Shown one piece after another: positions 1-8,233 of a DNA stretch of 19,168 nucleotides. The stretch's first letter is position 1. Every line of letters begins with the position of its first letter. Origin of the DNA: an uncultured Clostridia bacterium. GTDB lineage: Bacteria; Bacillota; Clostridia; Oscillospirales; Acutalibacteraceae. Under the pieces are notes generated by a model that saw nothing but the letters and a program-made list of their open reading frames with translations, made no database searches and was not told the origin of the DNA. The stretch lies in NCBI GenBank assembly GCA_946405475.1, contig CAMJHI010000011.1:1-19168 (forward strand), in the 5' to 3' direction. The translations under genes were made by a program, and so were the position numbers.

Positions 1-1157
1 AACGCCATGGTCATGCCGTATTTGTTGCAGCATTCGATCACGAGATCGTCGCGGATGGAGCCGCCGGGCTCCGCGATGTATTTCACGCCGCTGCGGTGAG
101 CGCGTTCGATGTTGTCGTCAAACGGGAAGAACGCGTCGGAGCCGAGCGCGACGTTTTCGCGCGAAGCGAGGAAGGCTTTGGCTTCTTCGTCGGTGAGCGG
201 TTCGGGCTGACGGGTGAAATACTTCTGCCAGTTGCCGTCGGCGCAGACGTCTTCTTCGTTCTTGTTGATGTAGCCGTCAATGACGTTGTCGCGGTTCGGG
301 CGGGAAACGTCGTCTTTGAACGGCAGGTTGAGCACCTTTTCATGCTGACGCAGGAACCAGGTGTCGGCCTTGCCGCCCGCCAGACGGGTGCAGTGGATGC
401 GGCTCTGCTGCCCCGCGCCCACGCCGATGGCCTGACCGTCGACCGCGTAGCACACGGAATTGGACTGGGTATATTTGAGCGTGATGAGCGCGATGATCAG
501 ATCGCGCACCGCGCTTTCGGGCAGGTCCTTGTTTTCGGTGACGATGTCGGAAAGCAGCGCGCGGTTGATTTCAAAGTTGTTGCGGCCCTGTTCAAAGGTG
601 ATGCCGTAAACCTGCTTGCGTTCGATCGCGGCCGGAACATAATCCGGGTCGATCTTCACAATGTTGTAATTGCCCTTGCGCTTGGATTTCAGAATCTCAA
701 GCGCCTCGGGGTCGTAATCCGGCGCGATGACGCCGTCGGACACTTCGCGCTTGATGAGCAGCGCGGTGGTCACGTCGCACTTGTCGCTCAGCGCGACCCA
801 GTCGCCGAAGGAGCACATGCGGTCGGTGCCGCGCGCGCGGGCATAGGCGCAGGCCAGCGGGGAATCGTCAAGGCCTTCGATATCCTCGACGAAGCAGGCC
901 TTTTTGAGCGTGTCGCTGAGCTTCAGGCCGATGGCGGCGGAGGTGGGGCTGACGTGCTTGAAGGAGGTGACGGCCGGCAGGCCGAGGGCTTCCTTCAGCT
1001 CCTTGACGAGCTGCCAGGAGTTGAACGCGTCGAGGAAATTGATGTAGCCCGGGCGGCCGCAGAGAATTTCGATGGGCAGATCGCTGCCGTCGGCCATGAA
1101 GATTTTCGAGGGCTTCTGGTTGGGGTTGCAGCCGTATTTCAGTTCAAATTCTTTCAT
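1..1157 (-). CDS. purH: Stand-alone AICAR transformylase (partial, 3' end off window)
   Basis: Transfers the formyl group of 10-formyl-THF to AICAR, giving FAICAR, the penultimate step of IMP synthesis in the cytoplasm. 385 codons are visible. The protein opens with MKEFELKYGCNPNQKP, matching the start of the AICARFT domain rather than the MGS/cyclohydrolase domain that leads bifunctional PurH. The catalytic Lys-His pair lies in TSFKHVSP (about K67-H68), and the region around residue 250 (GVGAGQQSRIHC) is typical of the family. The family is about 390 residues long, so only a few C-terminal codons are missing. The start at 1157 is set by an AGGAGG at 1167-1172, which overlaps the end of the upstream IMP cyclohydrolase gene (4-nt gap). 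That neighbour supplies the missing cyclohydrolase step. The symbol purH is used for the transformylase half only. Confidence 0.95.
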   Translation of the reverse strand, partial: MKEFELKYGCNPNQKPSKIFMADGSDLPIEILCGRPGYINFLDAFNSWQLVKELKEALGLPAVTSFKHVSPTSAAIGLKLSDTLKKACFVEDIEGLDDSPLACAYARARGTDRMCSFGDWVALSDKCDVTTALLIKREVSDGVIAPDYDPEALEILKSKRKGNYNIVKIDPDYVPAAIERKQVYGITFEQGRNNFEINRALLSDIVTENKDLPESAVRDLIIALITLKYTQSNSVCYAVDGQAIGVGAGQQSRIHCTRLAGGKADTWFLRQHEKVLNLPFKDDVSRPNRDNVIDGYINKNEEDVCADGNWQKYFTRQPEPLTDEEAKAFLASRENVALGSDAFFPFDDNIERAHRSGVKYIAEPGGSIRDDLVIECCNKYGMTMA

Positions 1158-1161
1158 TTCT

Positions 1162-1887
1162 TTACGCCTCCTGATTTTTATTGATCAGCCGGTCGGTCGC
1201 TTCGCCGGTTGCCAGATCGATATAACGAACGTAGAGCGAAATCTTGTTGTCAGCGTTCAGCGCGTTCCAAAGCGCGTTCGTGAACGCGTCGATGTCGTCG
1301 GGGATCATGACGCGCTCCGGCTCGCCCTGGAAGGTGGGGATGGGGTTGCCGTCGCAGACGTAGGTGTGGATAAAGTGGCCGAGACCCGGCAGCGACGGGT
1401 AGCTGAACGTGTAGCGGTTGCAGGCGGTGCCTTCGGCGTCGGCGCTCTTGAGGATGCTCATGTCGTAGGTGAAATCACCGTCGGCAAAGGTGAGCATGCC
1501 GCTGATGCGCGGGGTGAAGTTGGGCTTGTCCGGCTCAAACTCGCGCTTGGTGAGCGAAACGGAAAAGCTCTCGCCGTTTTTCAGCCCGTCGTAAATCGTG
1601 TCGGTCTGGTCGCCGTTGGTGACGATGAGCTTGTTGTCAAGTTCGCGCAGCGCGGCGTAGATGATGAGGCTGGGGTCTTCGACCTTGCTCGCGTCAAACG
1701 GCTCGGTGAACAATGCGCCGTCGCGCAGGGTGAACACGCGGTTGCGGCTGTTGGCGCTGCGGCCCATGATGAAGTAGGCAACGGCAGCCTTGTTGCCGTC
1801 GGCGCTTTTGCCGATGACGATGCCGCGGCCGACGTAGGCGTTATCCTGAATGAGAGGAGCGATGTCGTGAATTTTGTAGATATCCAT
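1162..1887 (-). CDS. purO: IMP cyclohydrolase, PurO type
   Basis: Predicted to close FAICAR to IMP, the last step of the pathway. The 241-residue protein resembles the PurO/IMP_cyclohyd family first known from archaea: YVGRGIVIG (about 18-26), MGRSANSRNR (41-50), TNGDQTD (90-96), PRISG (126-130) and GLGHFIHTY (168-176). It is unrelated to the N-terminal domain of PurH. The start chosen is ATG 1887, with GGAAG about 10 nt upstream; an earlier in-frame ATG at 1938 lies inside purN and would add 17 basic residues without family support. It sits 16 nt after the purN stop and 4 nt before the transformylase gene. That position, between the steps that make and use FAICAR, supports the call. Family assignment is from motif recall, without a profile search. 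Confidence 0.85.
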   Translation of the reverse strand: MDIYKIHDIAPLIQDNAYVGRGIVIGKSADGNKAAVAYFIMGRSANSRNRVFTLRDGALFTEPFDASKVEDPSLIIYAALRELDNKLIVTNGDQTDTIYDGLKNGESFSVSLTKREFEPDKPNFTPRISGMLTFADGDFTYDMSILKSADAEGTACNRYTFSYPSLPGLGHFIHTYVCDGNPIPTFQGEPERVMIPDDIDAFTNALWNALNADNKISLYVRYIDLATGEATDRLINKNQEA

Positions 1888-1903
1888 GCGTTTTGCTTCC
1901 TTT

Positions 1904-2518
1904 CTATTTTTGTTCGCTGAGGATTTTTTGAGAAACAAGCTCGGCAGCCTGCGGCAGGATTTTCCATTCCGCCAGCCGCATGACCCGCTTTTGCAGGGTT
2001 TCGGGCGTATCGTCGGGGCGGATATTGACCGCCTTTTGCAGAATGATCTCGCCGCCGTCGGGGATTTCGTTGACGTAGTGCACCGTCGCGCCCGTGACCT
2101 TCACGCCCTTGGCCAGCGCCGCCTCGTGCACCCGCAGCCCGTAAAAGCCGTCGCCGCAAAACGACGGGATCAGCGACGGGTGGATGTTGATGATGCGGTG
2201 ATCGTAGCGCGCGGTGAAATCGGCGCTGAGCACGGTGAGGAAACCGGCTAAAACGATGAAGTCGATGTGATATCGTTCGAGCAGCTCGATGATCTGCTTT
2301 TCAAATTCCTGCTGGGAGCCGCACGCCTTTTTGGAAACGGCGAAACGGTCGATGCCGTTCTGCTCGGCGCGCTGCAGGGCGTAGGCGTTGGGGTTGCTGG
2401 CAATGACCAGCCTGATCTCGCCGCTTTTCAGCACCCCTTTTTTCTGCGCGTCGATGAGCGCCTGCAGGTTGGTGCCGCCGCCGGAAACCAGCACGGCGAT
2501 GTTTGCTTTACGGCTCAT
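1904..2518 (-). CDS. purN: Phosphoribosylglycinamide (GAR) formyltransferase
   Basis: Formylates GAR to FGAR with 10-formyl-THF, step 3 of purine synthesis. The 204-residue length is normal for the family. Visible motifs are the phosphate-binding N-terminus AVLVSGGGTNLQAL (9-22), the catalytic Asn-x-His in IINIHPSLIPSF (N111, H113), and the catalytic Asp in VNEIPDGGEI (D154). Its ATG at 2518 lies inside the 3' end of the formate/nitrite-transporter gene (11-nt overlap), with a GGGGGG ribosome site just upstream, so the two are probably translationally coupled. PurN uses formyl-THF rather than free formate, unlike PurT, so it depends on the folate one-carbon pool sensed by the ZTP riboswitch at the head of the operon. 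Confidence 0.97.
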   Translation of the reverse strand: MSRKANIAVLVSGGGTNLQALIDAQKKGVLKSGEIRLVIASNPNAYALQRAEQNGIDRFAVSKKACGSQQEFEKQIIELLERYHIDFIVLAGFLTVLSADFTARYDHRIINIHPSLIPSFCGDGFYGLRVHEAALAKGVKVTGATVHYVNEIPDGGEIILQKAVNIRPDDTPETLQKRVMRLAEWKILPQAAELVSQKILSEQK

Positions 2519-3116
2519 AGGCGCCCCCCGCTTTCTGGATCAGCGGCAGCGCGACGCCGCCGATGGAATTGCCCAGCACGACCGCCAGCATGAACAGGAT
2601 GATCTTCGCGTCGAACAGCCCCGACGCGCCGAAATAAAACATGTCGGCGATGGAGTGCTCAAACCCGCTGAGGATGAACACGGGGATGGCGAAGAGAATG
2701 CCGATGGGCGTTTTTTTGTCGCGGAAAATGCTGACCGCCAGATACATCAGGAAGCCGCAGAAGATGCCGCGCACGAGCGTTTGCCAGAACGCCTGGTCGA
2801 GCTTTTTGGTGCAAAGCGCGGCCGCCGTTTCGCCCAGCGCCGGCATGGCGGCGCGGATGAGCATGCCCAGTAAAAACGTGGTGACAAGGTTGCCGATCAG
2901 CCCGACGCAAAGCGCGAGCACGTCGTTCTTTTTGCAGGATTCCGGCAGGTAGCCGACCTTGCCGGTGAAGAGATAGTAGCCGCGGTAGCAGATGCACAGC
3001 AGCGCCACGCTGAACAGCACCGCGCCGCAATAGCGGTTGTCACACGCCAGAAACACGCTGCCGCCGATGGAAATGAGAACGCCCGCGCAAATGCTGTTCA
3101 CAAAATTTTTCAGCAT
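2508..3116 (-). CDS. Formate/nitrite transporter (FNT) family protein
   Basis: Small integral membrane protein of 202 residues with about six hydrophobic segments (roughly 6-27, 30-50, 66-90, 113-131, 137-158, 171-194). FNT signatures: NFVNSICAGVLISIGG (4-19), the half-repeat GNLVTT (75-80), LVRGIFCGFLMYLAVSI (114-130), GFEHSIADMF (151-160, carrying the conserved pore histidine, H154) and LGNSIGG (181-187). It is shorter than FocA/NirC (about 270-280), mainly because the terminal tails are trimmed. It overlaps purM by 7 nt and purN by 11 nt, so it is an integral part of the purine operon. FNT proteins carry small monovalent anions such as formate, nitrite and hydrosulfide. Formate is the likely substrate here because two formyl-THF enzymes share the transcript, but this is inference. 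Confidence 0.88.
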   Translation of the reverse strand: MLKNFVNSICAGVLISIGGSVFLACDNRYCGAVLFSVALLCICYRGYYLFTGKVGYLPESCKKNDVLALCVGLIGNLVTTFLLGMLIRAAMPALGETAAALCTKKLDQAFWQTLVRGIFCGFLMYLAVSIFRDKKTPIGILFAIPVFILSGFEHSIADMFYFGASGLFDAKIILFMLAVVLGNSIGGVALPLIQKAGGAYEP

Positions 3117-4153
3117 ATCGTGATCTTCTCCTTTGCTTCCATGATCTCGCCGATAACGTAAGCGTCCGCGCCGTTGGCTTTGAGGATCGCCAGCGCCCTG
3201 TCGGCGCCCTCGGGGGCCACGACCACGCTCATGCCCACGCCCATGTTGAAGGTGTTGAACATATCGCGTTCGTCGATCTGACCGGTTTGGGCGATCAGGT
3301 CAAAGATGGGCAGCACTTTGACGGCGCTGCGGTCGATCTTCGCGCCCAGCCCCTCGGGGATGCTGCGCGGAATATTTTCGTAAAAGCCGCCGCCCGTGAT
3401 GTGCGAAATGCCCTTCACGGCGACCTGCTCAAGCAGAGCCAGAATGGGCTTGACGTAAATGCGCGTCGGGGTCAGCAGCGTTTCGCCGATGCTTTTGCCG
3501 CCCAGCGCGTCCACGGGCGAGGTGACGTCGCTGTGTTCCACGTCGAACACCTTGCGCACCAGCGAAAAGCCGTTGGAATGCACGCCCGAGGAGGGCAGCG
3601 CCAGCACAACGTCGCCGGACTTCATGGTCTTGTTGTCGATGATCTTTTCCTTGTCGACGATGCCGGTGCAGTAACCGGCCAGATCATATTCGTCTTCGGG
3701 GTAAAAGCCGGGCATTTCGGCGGTCTCGCCGCCGATGAGCGCCGCGCCGGATTGCACGCAGCCCTCGCACACGCCGCTGACGATCTGCTCGATGCGCTCG
3801 GGGTAATTCTTGCCGCAGGCGATGTAATCCAGAAAGAACAGGGGCTTGGCGCCGCAGCAGATGATATCGTTCACGCACATGGCCACACAGTCGATGCCGA
3901 CCGTATCGTGCTTGTTCAGCAAAAAGGCCAGCTTCAGCTTGGTGCCGACGCCGTCGGTGCCGCTGACCAGAACGGGCTGCTTCATGCCGGTGAGGTCGGG
4001 CAGGAACAGGCCGCCGAAGCCGCCCACGTCGGAATAAACGCCGGGCGTGACGGTGCGGGCGATGTGCTTTTTCATCAACTCCACGGACCGGTAACCGGCG
4101 GTGATATCCACCCCGGCGGCCGCGTAAACGTCGCTTTTTGAATTTTCGTGCAT
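3110..4153 (-). CDS. purM: Phosphoribosylformylglycinamidine cyclo-ligase (AIR synthetase)
   Basis: ATP-dependent ring closure of FGAM to AIR, step 5 of the pathway. The 347 residues match the usual PurM length. Motifs: SDVGGFGGLF near 41-50, VSGTDGVGTKLKLA (about 63-76, ATP/phosphate binding), GIDCVAMCVNDI, IGGETAEMPGFY and SSGVHSNGFSLVR, in the expected order. The ATG at 4153 follows the purF stop by 4 nt. Its TGA stop overlaps the ATG of the FNT gene (ATGCTGA arrangement). Nothing appears truncated or unusual. Confidence 0.98.
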   Translation of the reverse strand: MHENSKSDVYAAAGVDITAGYRSVELMKKHIARTVTPGVYSDVGGFGGLFLPDLTGMKQPVLVSGTDGVGTKLKLAFLLNKHDTVGIDCVAMCVNDIICCGAKPLFFLDYIACGKNYPERIEQIVSGVCEGCVQSGAALIGGETAEMPGFYPEDEYDLAGYCTGIVDKEKIIDNKTMKSGDVVLALPSSGVHSNGFSLVRKVFDVEHSDVTSPVDALGGKSIGETLLTPTRIYVKPILALLEQVAVKGISHITGGGFYENIPRSIPEGLGAKIDRSAVKVLPIFDLIAQTGQIDERDMFNTFNMGVGMSVVVAPEGADRALAILKANGADAYVIGEIMEAKEKITIC

Positions 4154-4157
4154 GATC

Positions 4158-5582
<1,425 letters not shown>

Positions 5583-5704
5583 ATCGCCATGCGATTCAGG
5601 ATGCGCAAGAAAGAGAGAACGCACGTCTCACCTTTTTGCCCGAATCGATCCTCCTTCTTTTTTGATGATGTATTGTTTCGTTCCGACCGGGATGCGGGAA
5701 GCGA

Positions 5705-6415
5705 TCATTCGCCGAACACGCGGCGCATCATTTCGTTGTAAGCGTCTTCCACCCCGCCCAGATCGCGGCGGAAACGGTCCTTGTCGAGCTTTTCGTTGGT
5801 CTCGGCGTCCCAGAAGCGGCAGGTGTCGGGCGAGATCTCGTCGGCCAGCACGATGGTGCCGTCGTTCAGGCGGCCGAACTCCAGCTTGAAGTCGACCAGC
5901 TTCACGCCGAGGGTGAGGAAATATTCCTTGAGCACGTCGTTGACCTTGAAGGCCATCGCCTTGATCTGCTCGATCTCGTCGGCCGTGGCCAGCCCCAGCG
6001 CCAGCGCGTGGTAGGAATTGATGAGCGGATCGTGCAGGTCGTCGTTTTTGTAAGAAAACTCGATGGTCGGCGCGGCGAACACGATGCCCTCTTCCACGCC
6101 GTAGCGCTTGGCGAAGGAACCCGCGGAAATGTTGCGGATGATGACCTCCAGCGGCACGATGGCGACCTTTCTGACCACGGTCTCACGGTCGTTGAGCTCT
6201 TCGACAAAGTGCGTGGCAACGCCGTTCTTTTCGAGCAGGCGCATCAGGTAATTGGACATGCGGTTGTTGATGGCGCCCTTGCCGAGGATGGTGCCCTTTT
6301 TGGTGCCGTCAAACGCGGTGGCGTCGTCTTTGTAGGACACGATCACGTAATCCGGGTTTTCGGTGGCGAATACTTTCTTGGCTTTTCCTTCATAGAGCTG
6401 TTCGGTCTTGTTCAT
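5705..6415 (-). CDS. purC: SAICAR synthase (phosphoribosylaminoimidazole-succinocarboxamide synthase)
   Basis: Joins aspartate to CAIR with ATP, giving SAICAR, step 8 of the pathway. The 236-residue single-domain form is typical for bacteria. Motifs: LYEGKAKKVF (7-16, ATP-binding glycine strand), KKGTILGKGAINNRMS, the hallmark PLEVIIRNISAGSFAKRYG (about 88-106), LVDFKLEFG and LADEISPDTCRFWD. The start at 6415 has AAGGAGA just upstream and lies 18 nt after purE. An 80-nt spacer (5625-5704) follows before the GTG at 5624. This spacer holds a strong GAAGGAGG with no suitable start codon after it. Confidence 0.98.
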   Translation of the reverse strand: MNKTEQLYEGKAKKVFATENPDYVIVSYKDDATAFDGTKKGTILGKGAINNRMSNYLMRLLEKNGVATHFVEELNDRETVVRKVAIVPLEVIIRNISAGSFAKRYGVEEGIVFAAPTIEFSYKNDDLHDPLINSYHALALGLATADEIEQIKAMAFKVNDVLKEYFLTLGVKLVDFKLEFGRLNDGTIVLADEISPDTCRFWDAETNEKLDKDRFRRDLGGVEDAYNEMMRRVFGE

Positions 6416-6433
6416 GATGGTTCTCCTTTTCTT

Positions 6434-6931
6434 TCAGTCGTTTTTGAATTCTTCGGCAAGCGCCTTGTCTTTGGCGAGCACCTTTTCGGCGTCCGCCGCC
6501 TTTTTCTGTTCGAGCTTTTCGGCCAGTTCCGGCTCGCTGAGCGCAAGGATCTGGGCGGAAAGCAAAGCGGCATTGACTGCGCCGTTGATCGCAACGGTCG
6601 CCACCGGCACGCCGCCGGGCATCTGCACCGTTGAGAGTAACGCATCAATGCCGTCAAGATTGGACGATTTGCAGGGAATGCCGATCACCGGCAGGGTAGT
6701 CTGCGCCGCGAGCGCGCCCGCCAGATGCGCCGCCATACCGGCCGCGGCAATGAGCACGCCAAAGCCGTTTTGTTTGGCGCTGCGGGCAAAATCGGCCGCC
6801 TGCGCCGGGGTGCGGTGCGCCGAATAGATGTGCACCTCGAACGGGATGCCGAGGCTCTGCAGCGTATCGGTGGCCTTGCGCACGATCGGCAGATCGCTGT
6901 CGCTGCCCATGATGATTCCGACTTTTTTCAT
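6434..6931 (-). CDS. purE: N5-carboxyaminoimidazole ribonucleotide mutase (PurE)
   Basis: First gene of the operon. PurE converts N5-CAIR to CAIR (class I), a cytoplasmic purine step. The 165-residue form has KKVGIIMGSDSDLP at the N-terminus, YSAHRTP with the catalytic His, AAAGMAAHLAGALA and LPVIGIPC. The C-terminus is a Lys/Glu/Ala-rich helix slightly longer than in small PurE proteins. The start at 6931 is fixed by GAGGAGG at 6937-6943; an earlier in-frame ATG at 6973 falls in the terminator hairpin and is rejected. No purK is adjacent, so the N5-CAIR synthetase, if present, is elsewhere. Expression should be gated by the riboswitch and terminator immediately upstream. Confidence 0.97.
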   Translation of the reverse strand: MKKVGIIMGSDSDLPIVRKATDTLQSLGIPFEVHIYSAHRTPAQAADFARSAKQNGFGVLIAAAGMAAHLAGALAAQTTLPVIGIPCKSSNLDGIDALLSTVQMPGGVPVATVAINGAVNAALLSAQILALSEPELAEKLEQKKAADAEKVLAKDKALAEEFKND

Positions 6932-6943
6932 AACATCCTCCTC

Positions 6944-6991
6944 AAAAAAACAAAAAGGGACGCAGTTAAACAAAGGCGTTAACTGCTGCCC
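6944..6991 (-). terminator. Riboswitch expression platform: intrinsic terminator before purE
   Basis: On the minus strand GCAGTTAA (6986-6979) and TTAACTGC (6969-6962) form a perfect 8-bp stem with a 9-nt loop. A 2x2 internal loop is followed by three further G-C pairs (6991-6989 with 6959-6957). A tract TTTTTGTTTTTTT (6956-6944) follows, directly before the purE ribosome site. The outer GGG belongs to the conserved CUGGGCA of the aptamer, so ligand-bound aptamer and full terminator exclude each other. This predicts an ON switch: ligand lets transcription into purE. Confidence 0.88.
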
Positions 6992-7088
6992 AGACGGTCG
7001 GCCAAAGAAGCTGCGAGCAGTTTCTTCGTTCCGGTTTTTTGCTCCCTTGCAGTGCTCTGCATTTTGCTCCGTCAGTCACAAAAAACCG
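6987..7088 (-). promoter_or_regulatory. ZTP (pfl) riboswitch aptamer
   Basis: Read on the minus strand. P1 is a 10-bp helix of CGGTTTTTTG (from 7088) with CAAAAAACCG. It encloses the conserved UGACUGACGG segment, a P2 hairpin TGCAG-AGCA-CTGCA (7061-7048) and GGGAGC. A linker hairpin (about 7030-7005) leads to CCGUCUGGGCA (6997-6987). GACGG and CCGUC can form the class-defining pseudoknot. The usual pairing is GGCGG with CCGCC, so the changed base is compensated. This class binds ZTP/ZMP (the AICAR nucleotide), which accumulates when 10-formyl-THF is low, and it normally raises expression of purine and one-carbon genes. Its place before purE fits exactly. Confidence 0.95.
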
Positions 7089-7095
7089 CTTTCAA

Positions 7096-7117
7096 TTGTG
7101 GTTCTACTATACCACAA
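7096..7117. promoter_or_regulatory. Palindromic candidate operator over the pur -10 box
   Basis: Perfect 7-bp arms TTGTGGT and ACCACAA are separated by 8 bp, a 22-bp dyad covering the -10 hexamer and the probable transcription start of the pur promoter. The size and position fit a dimeric repressor site. It does not match the Bacillus PurR box or the enterobacterial PurR operator as I know them, so the regulator is unknown. Confidence 0.6.
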
Positions 7118-7135
7118 ATCCCCCGGAAAAGTCAA
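7106..7135 (-). promoter_or_regulatory. Promoter of the pur operon
   Basis: Minus-strand -35 TTGACT (7135-7130), 18-bp spacer and -10 TATAGT (7111-7106). Initiation is expected near 7099, about 10 nt before the riboswitch P1 helix, giving a leader of roughly 165 nt. It is divergent from the ABC transporter promoter at 7264-7292. Confidence 0.8.
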
Positions 7136-7221
7136 TCAAAACCAGGCAGAAAAACGCCCGGAAATCAAATTCGGCATTTCACCGTTTCAGGGCGGATTCG
7201 GGACGGGAATTTGTCGCAAGT

Positions 7222-7238
7222 TGACGAAATTTGCGTCA
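7222..7238. repeat. Short inverted repeat in the divergent intergenic region
   Basis: TGACG-N7-CGTCA lies between the pur promoter and the transporter promoter, about 26 bp upstream of the latter's -35. It could be a regulator site. Apart from the elements listed separately, nothing else distinctive is visible in 7136-7330. Confidence 0.3.
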
Positions 7239-7263
7239 TTTTTGAAAAAATCGCAAAAAGCGC

Positions 7264-7292
7264 TTTACTTTAGCGTGGTAATGTGTTACCAT
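7264..7292 (+). promoter_or_regulatory. Probable promoter of the ABC transporter operon with overlapping dyad
   Basis: -35 TTTACT (7264-7269), 17-bp spacer and a weak -10 TACCAT (7287-7292). A perfect inverted repeat TGGTAA-TGTG-TTACCA (7276-7291) covers the spacer end and most of the -10, as expected for a repressor site. Its TGGTA/ACCA core loosely resembles the pur dyad. The leader to the start codon is about 30 nt. Confidence 0.5.
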
Positions 7293-7330
7293 GTTGCTAC
7301 GTCAAAGAAAATAATACGGAGGAAAAAACA

Positions 7331-8206
7331 ATGAAAAAAGTATTAGCGCTCGTTCTCGCCGTCACCATGCTGTTCATGGCGTTCGCCTTCGCGGGCTGCG
7401 GCAAAAACGAAACCGAACCCCAGGCCACTGACGCCGCCACTGACGCCGCCACCACCGCCGCTGAAGGCGAAACCAAAGCGACCGCGCAAAAGCTGATCGT
7501 CGGCTTCGACGCAGAATTCCCGCCCTTCGGCTTTGTCTGCACCGACGGCGACCCCGTTTTCGACAAATATGACGGCTTCGATCTGGCCATGGCCAAAGAG
7601 CTGTGCAAGCGCCTCGGCTGGGAATTTGAAGCAGTCGCCATTGATTGGGACACGAAAGACGCCGAGCTGAAGACCGGCAGCATCAACTGCATCTGGAACG
7701 GCTTCACCTACACCGGCCGTGAAAACGATTACGAATGGTCCGAGCCTTATTACGACAACAACATCGTCGCCGTGGTCAAGGCCGATTCCGGCATCAAGTC
7801 GCTGGCCGATCTCGCCGGCAAGAGCATCATGGCGCAGGCCGCTTCTTCCGCGGTCGAAGCCATTGACGCCAACGAAAAGCTCAAGGCTTCCGTGGGCGAG
7901 GTCGTGGAGCTTGCCGATTACAACACCGGCTTCATGGAGCTCAATCAGGGCTCGGTCGACGCTGTGGCCGCCGACCTTGGCGTGGCCACCTTCCAGATCG
8001 CCAACAATTCCGGCGAATACGTCATTCTTGACGAACCCATTTCCAGCGAACAGTACGCCGTCGGCTTCCTCAAGGGCAACACCGAAATGCGCAACGCGGT
8101 CAACGCCGAGCTGCTGAAAATGGCGGAAGACGGCACCATGATGGACATTGCGAAGACCTACGAAAAAGACGGTCTGACGCTCGCAGCGCTTCGCCTTTGC
8201 AAATAA
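7331..8206 (+). CDS. Amino-acid ABC transporter substrate-binding lipoprotein
   Basis: Extracellular solute-binding protein of family 3 (polar amino acids), 291 residues. The N-terminus is a lipoprotein signal, MKK plus a hydrophobic stretch to lipobox AFAGC with C23 as the lipidated residue. An Ala/Thr/Glu-rich linker follows to about residue 54. The binding domain begins KLIVGFDAEFPPFGF, followed by GFDLAMAKELCKRLGWEFE, the hinge segment WNGFTYTGRENDYEWSEPYYDN (its Arg usually holds the ligand carboxylate) and LADLAGKSIMAQAASSA. The ATG at 7331 has GGAGG at 7318-7322. Permease and ATPase genes follow on the same strand. The bound amino acid cannot be read from sequence. The coupled racemase downstream makes histidine or another polar amino acid worth considering. 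Confidence 0.93.
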   Translation: MKKVLALVLAVTMLFMAFAFAGCGKNETEPQATDAATDAATTAAEGETKATAQKLIVGFDAEFPPFGFVCTDGDPVFDKYDGFDLAMAKELCKRLGWEFEAVAIDWDTKDAELKTGSINCIWNGFTYTGRENDYEWSEPYYDNNIVAVVKADSGIKSLADLAGKSIMAQAASSAVEAIDANEKLKASVGEVVELADYNTGFMELNQGSVDAVAADLGVATFQIANNSGEYVILDEPISSEQYAVGFLKGNTEMRNAVNAELLKMAEDGTMMDIAKTYEKDGLTLAALRLCK

Positions 8207-8233
8207 GACAAGCCCAAACTGAAACACGATGAA

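Noticed and set aside
96..1184. Long plus-strand open frame opposite the AICAR transformylase
   Set aside because: The minus-strand protein carries the AICARFT signatures and a proper ribosome site; the plus-strand translation is Val/Ala/Gly-rich with no recognisable motif.
1888..1938. Upstream start extending the IMP cyclohydrolase by 17 residues
   Set aside because: The extension lies inside purN and lacks family similarity, while ATG 1887 has a ribosome site and matches the family start.
6932..6973. Upstream start extending PurE by 14 residues
   Set aside because: It would be encoded by the terminator and ribosome-site region of the riboswitch; ATG 6931 follows GAGGAGG and gives the normal PurE N-terminus.
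6932..7099. Guanine/adenine-type purine riboswitch in the pur leader
   Set aside because: The conserved junction bases of that class are not present, while all ZTP elements are.
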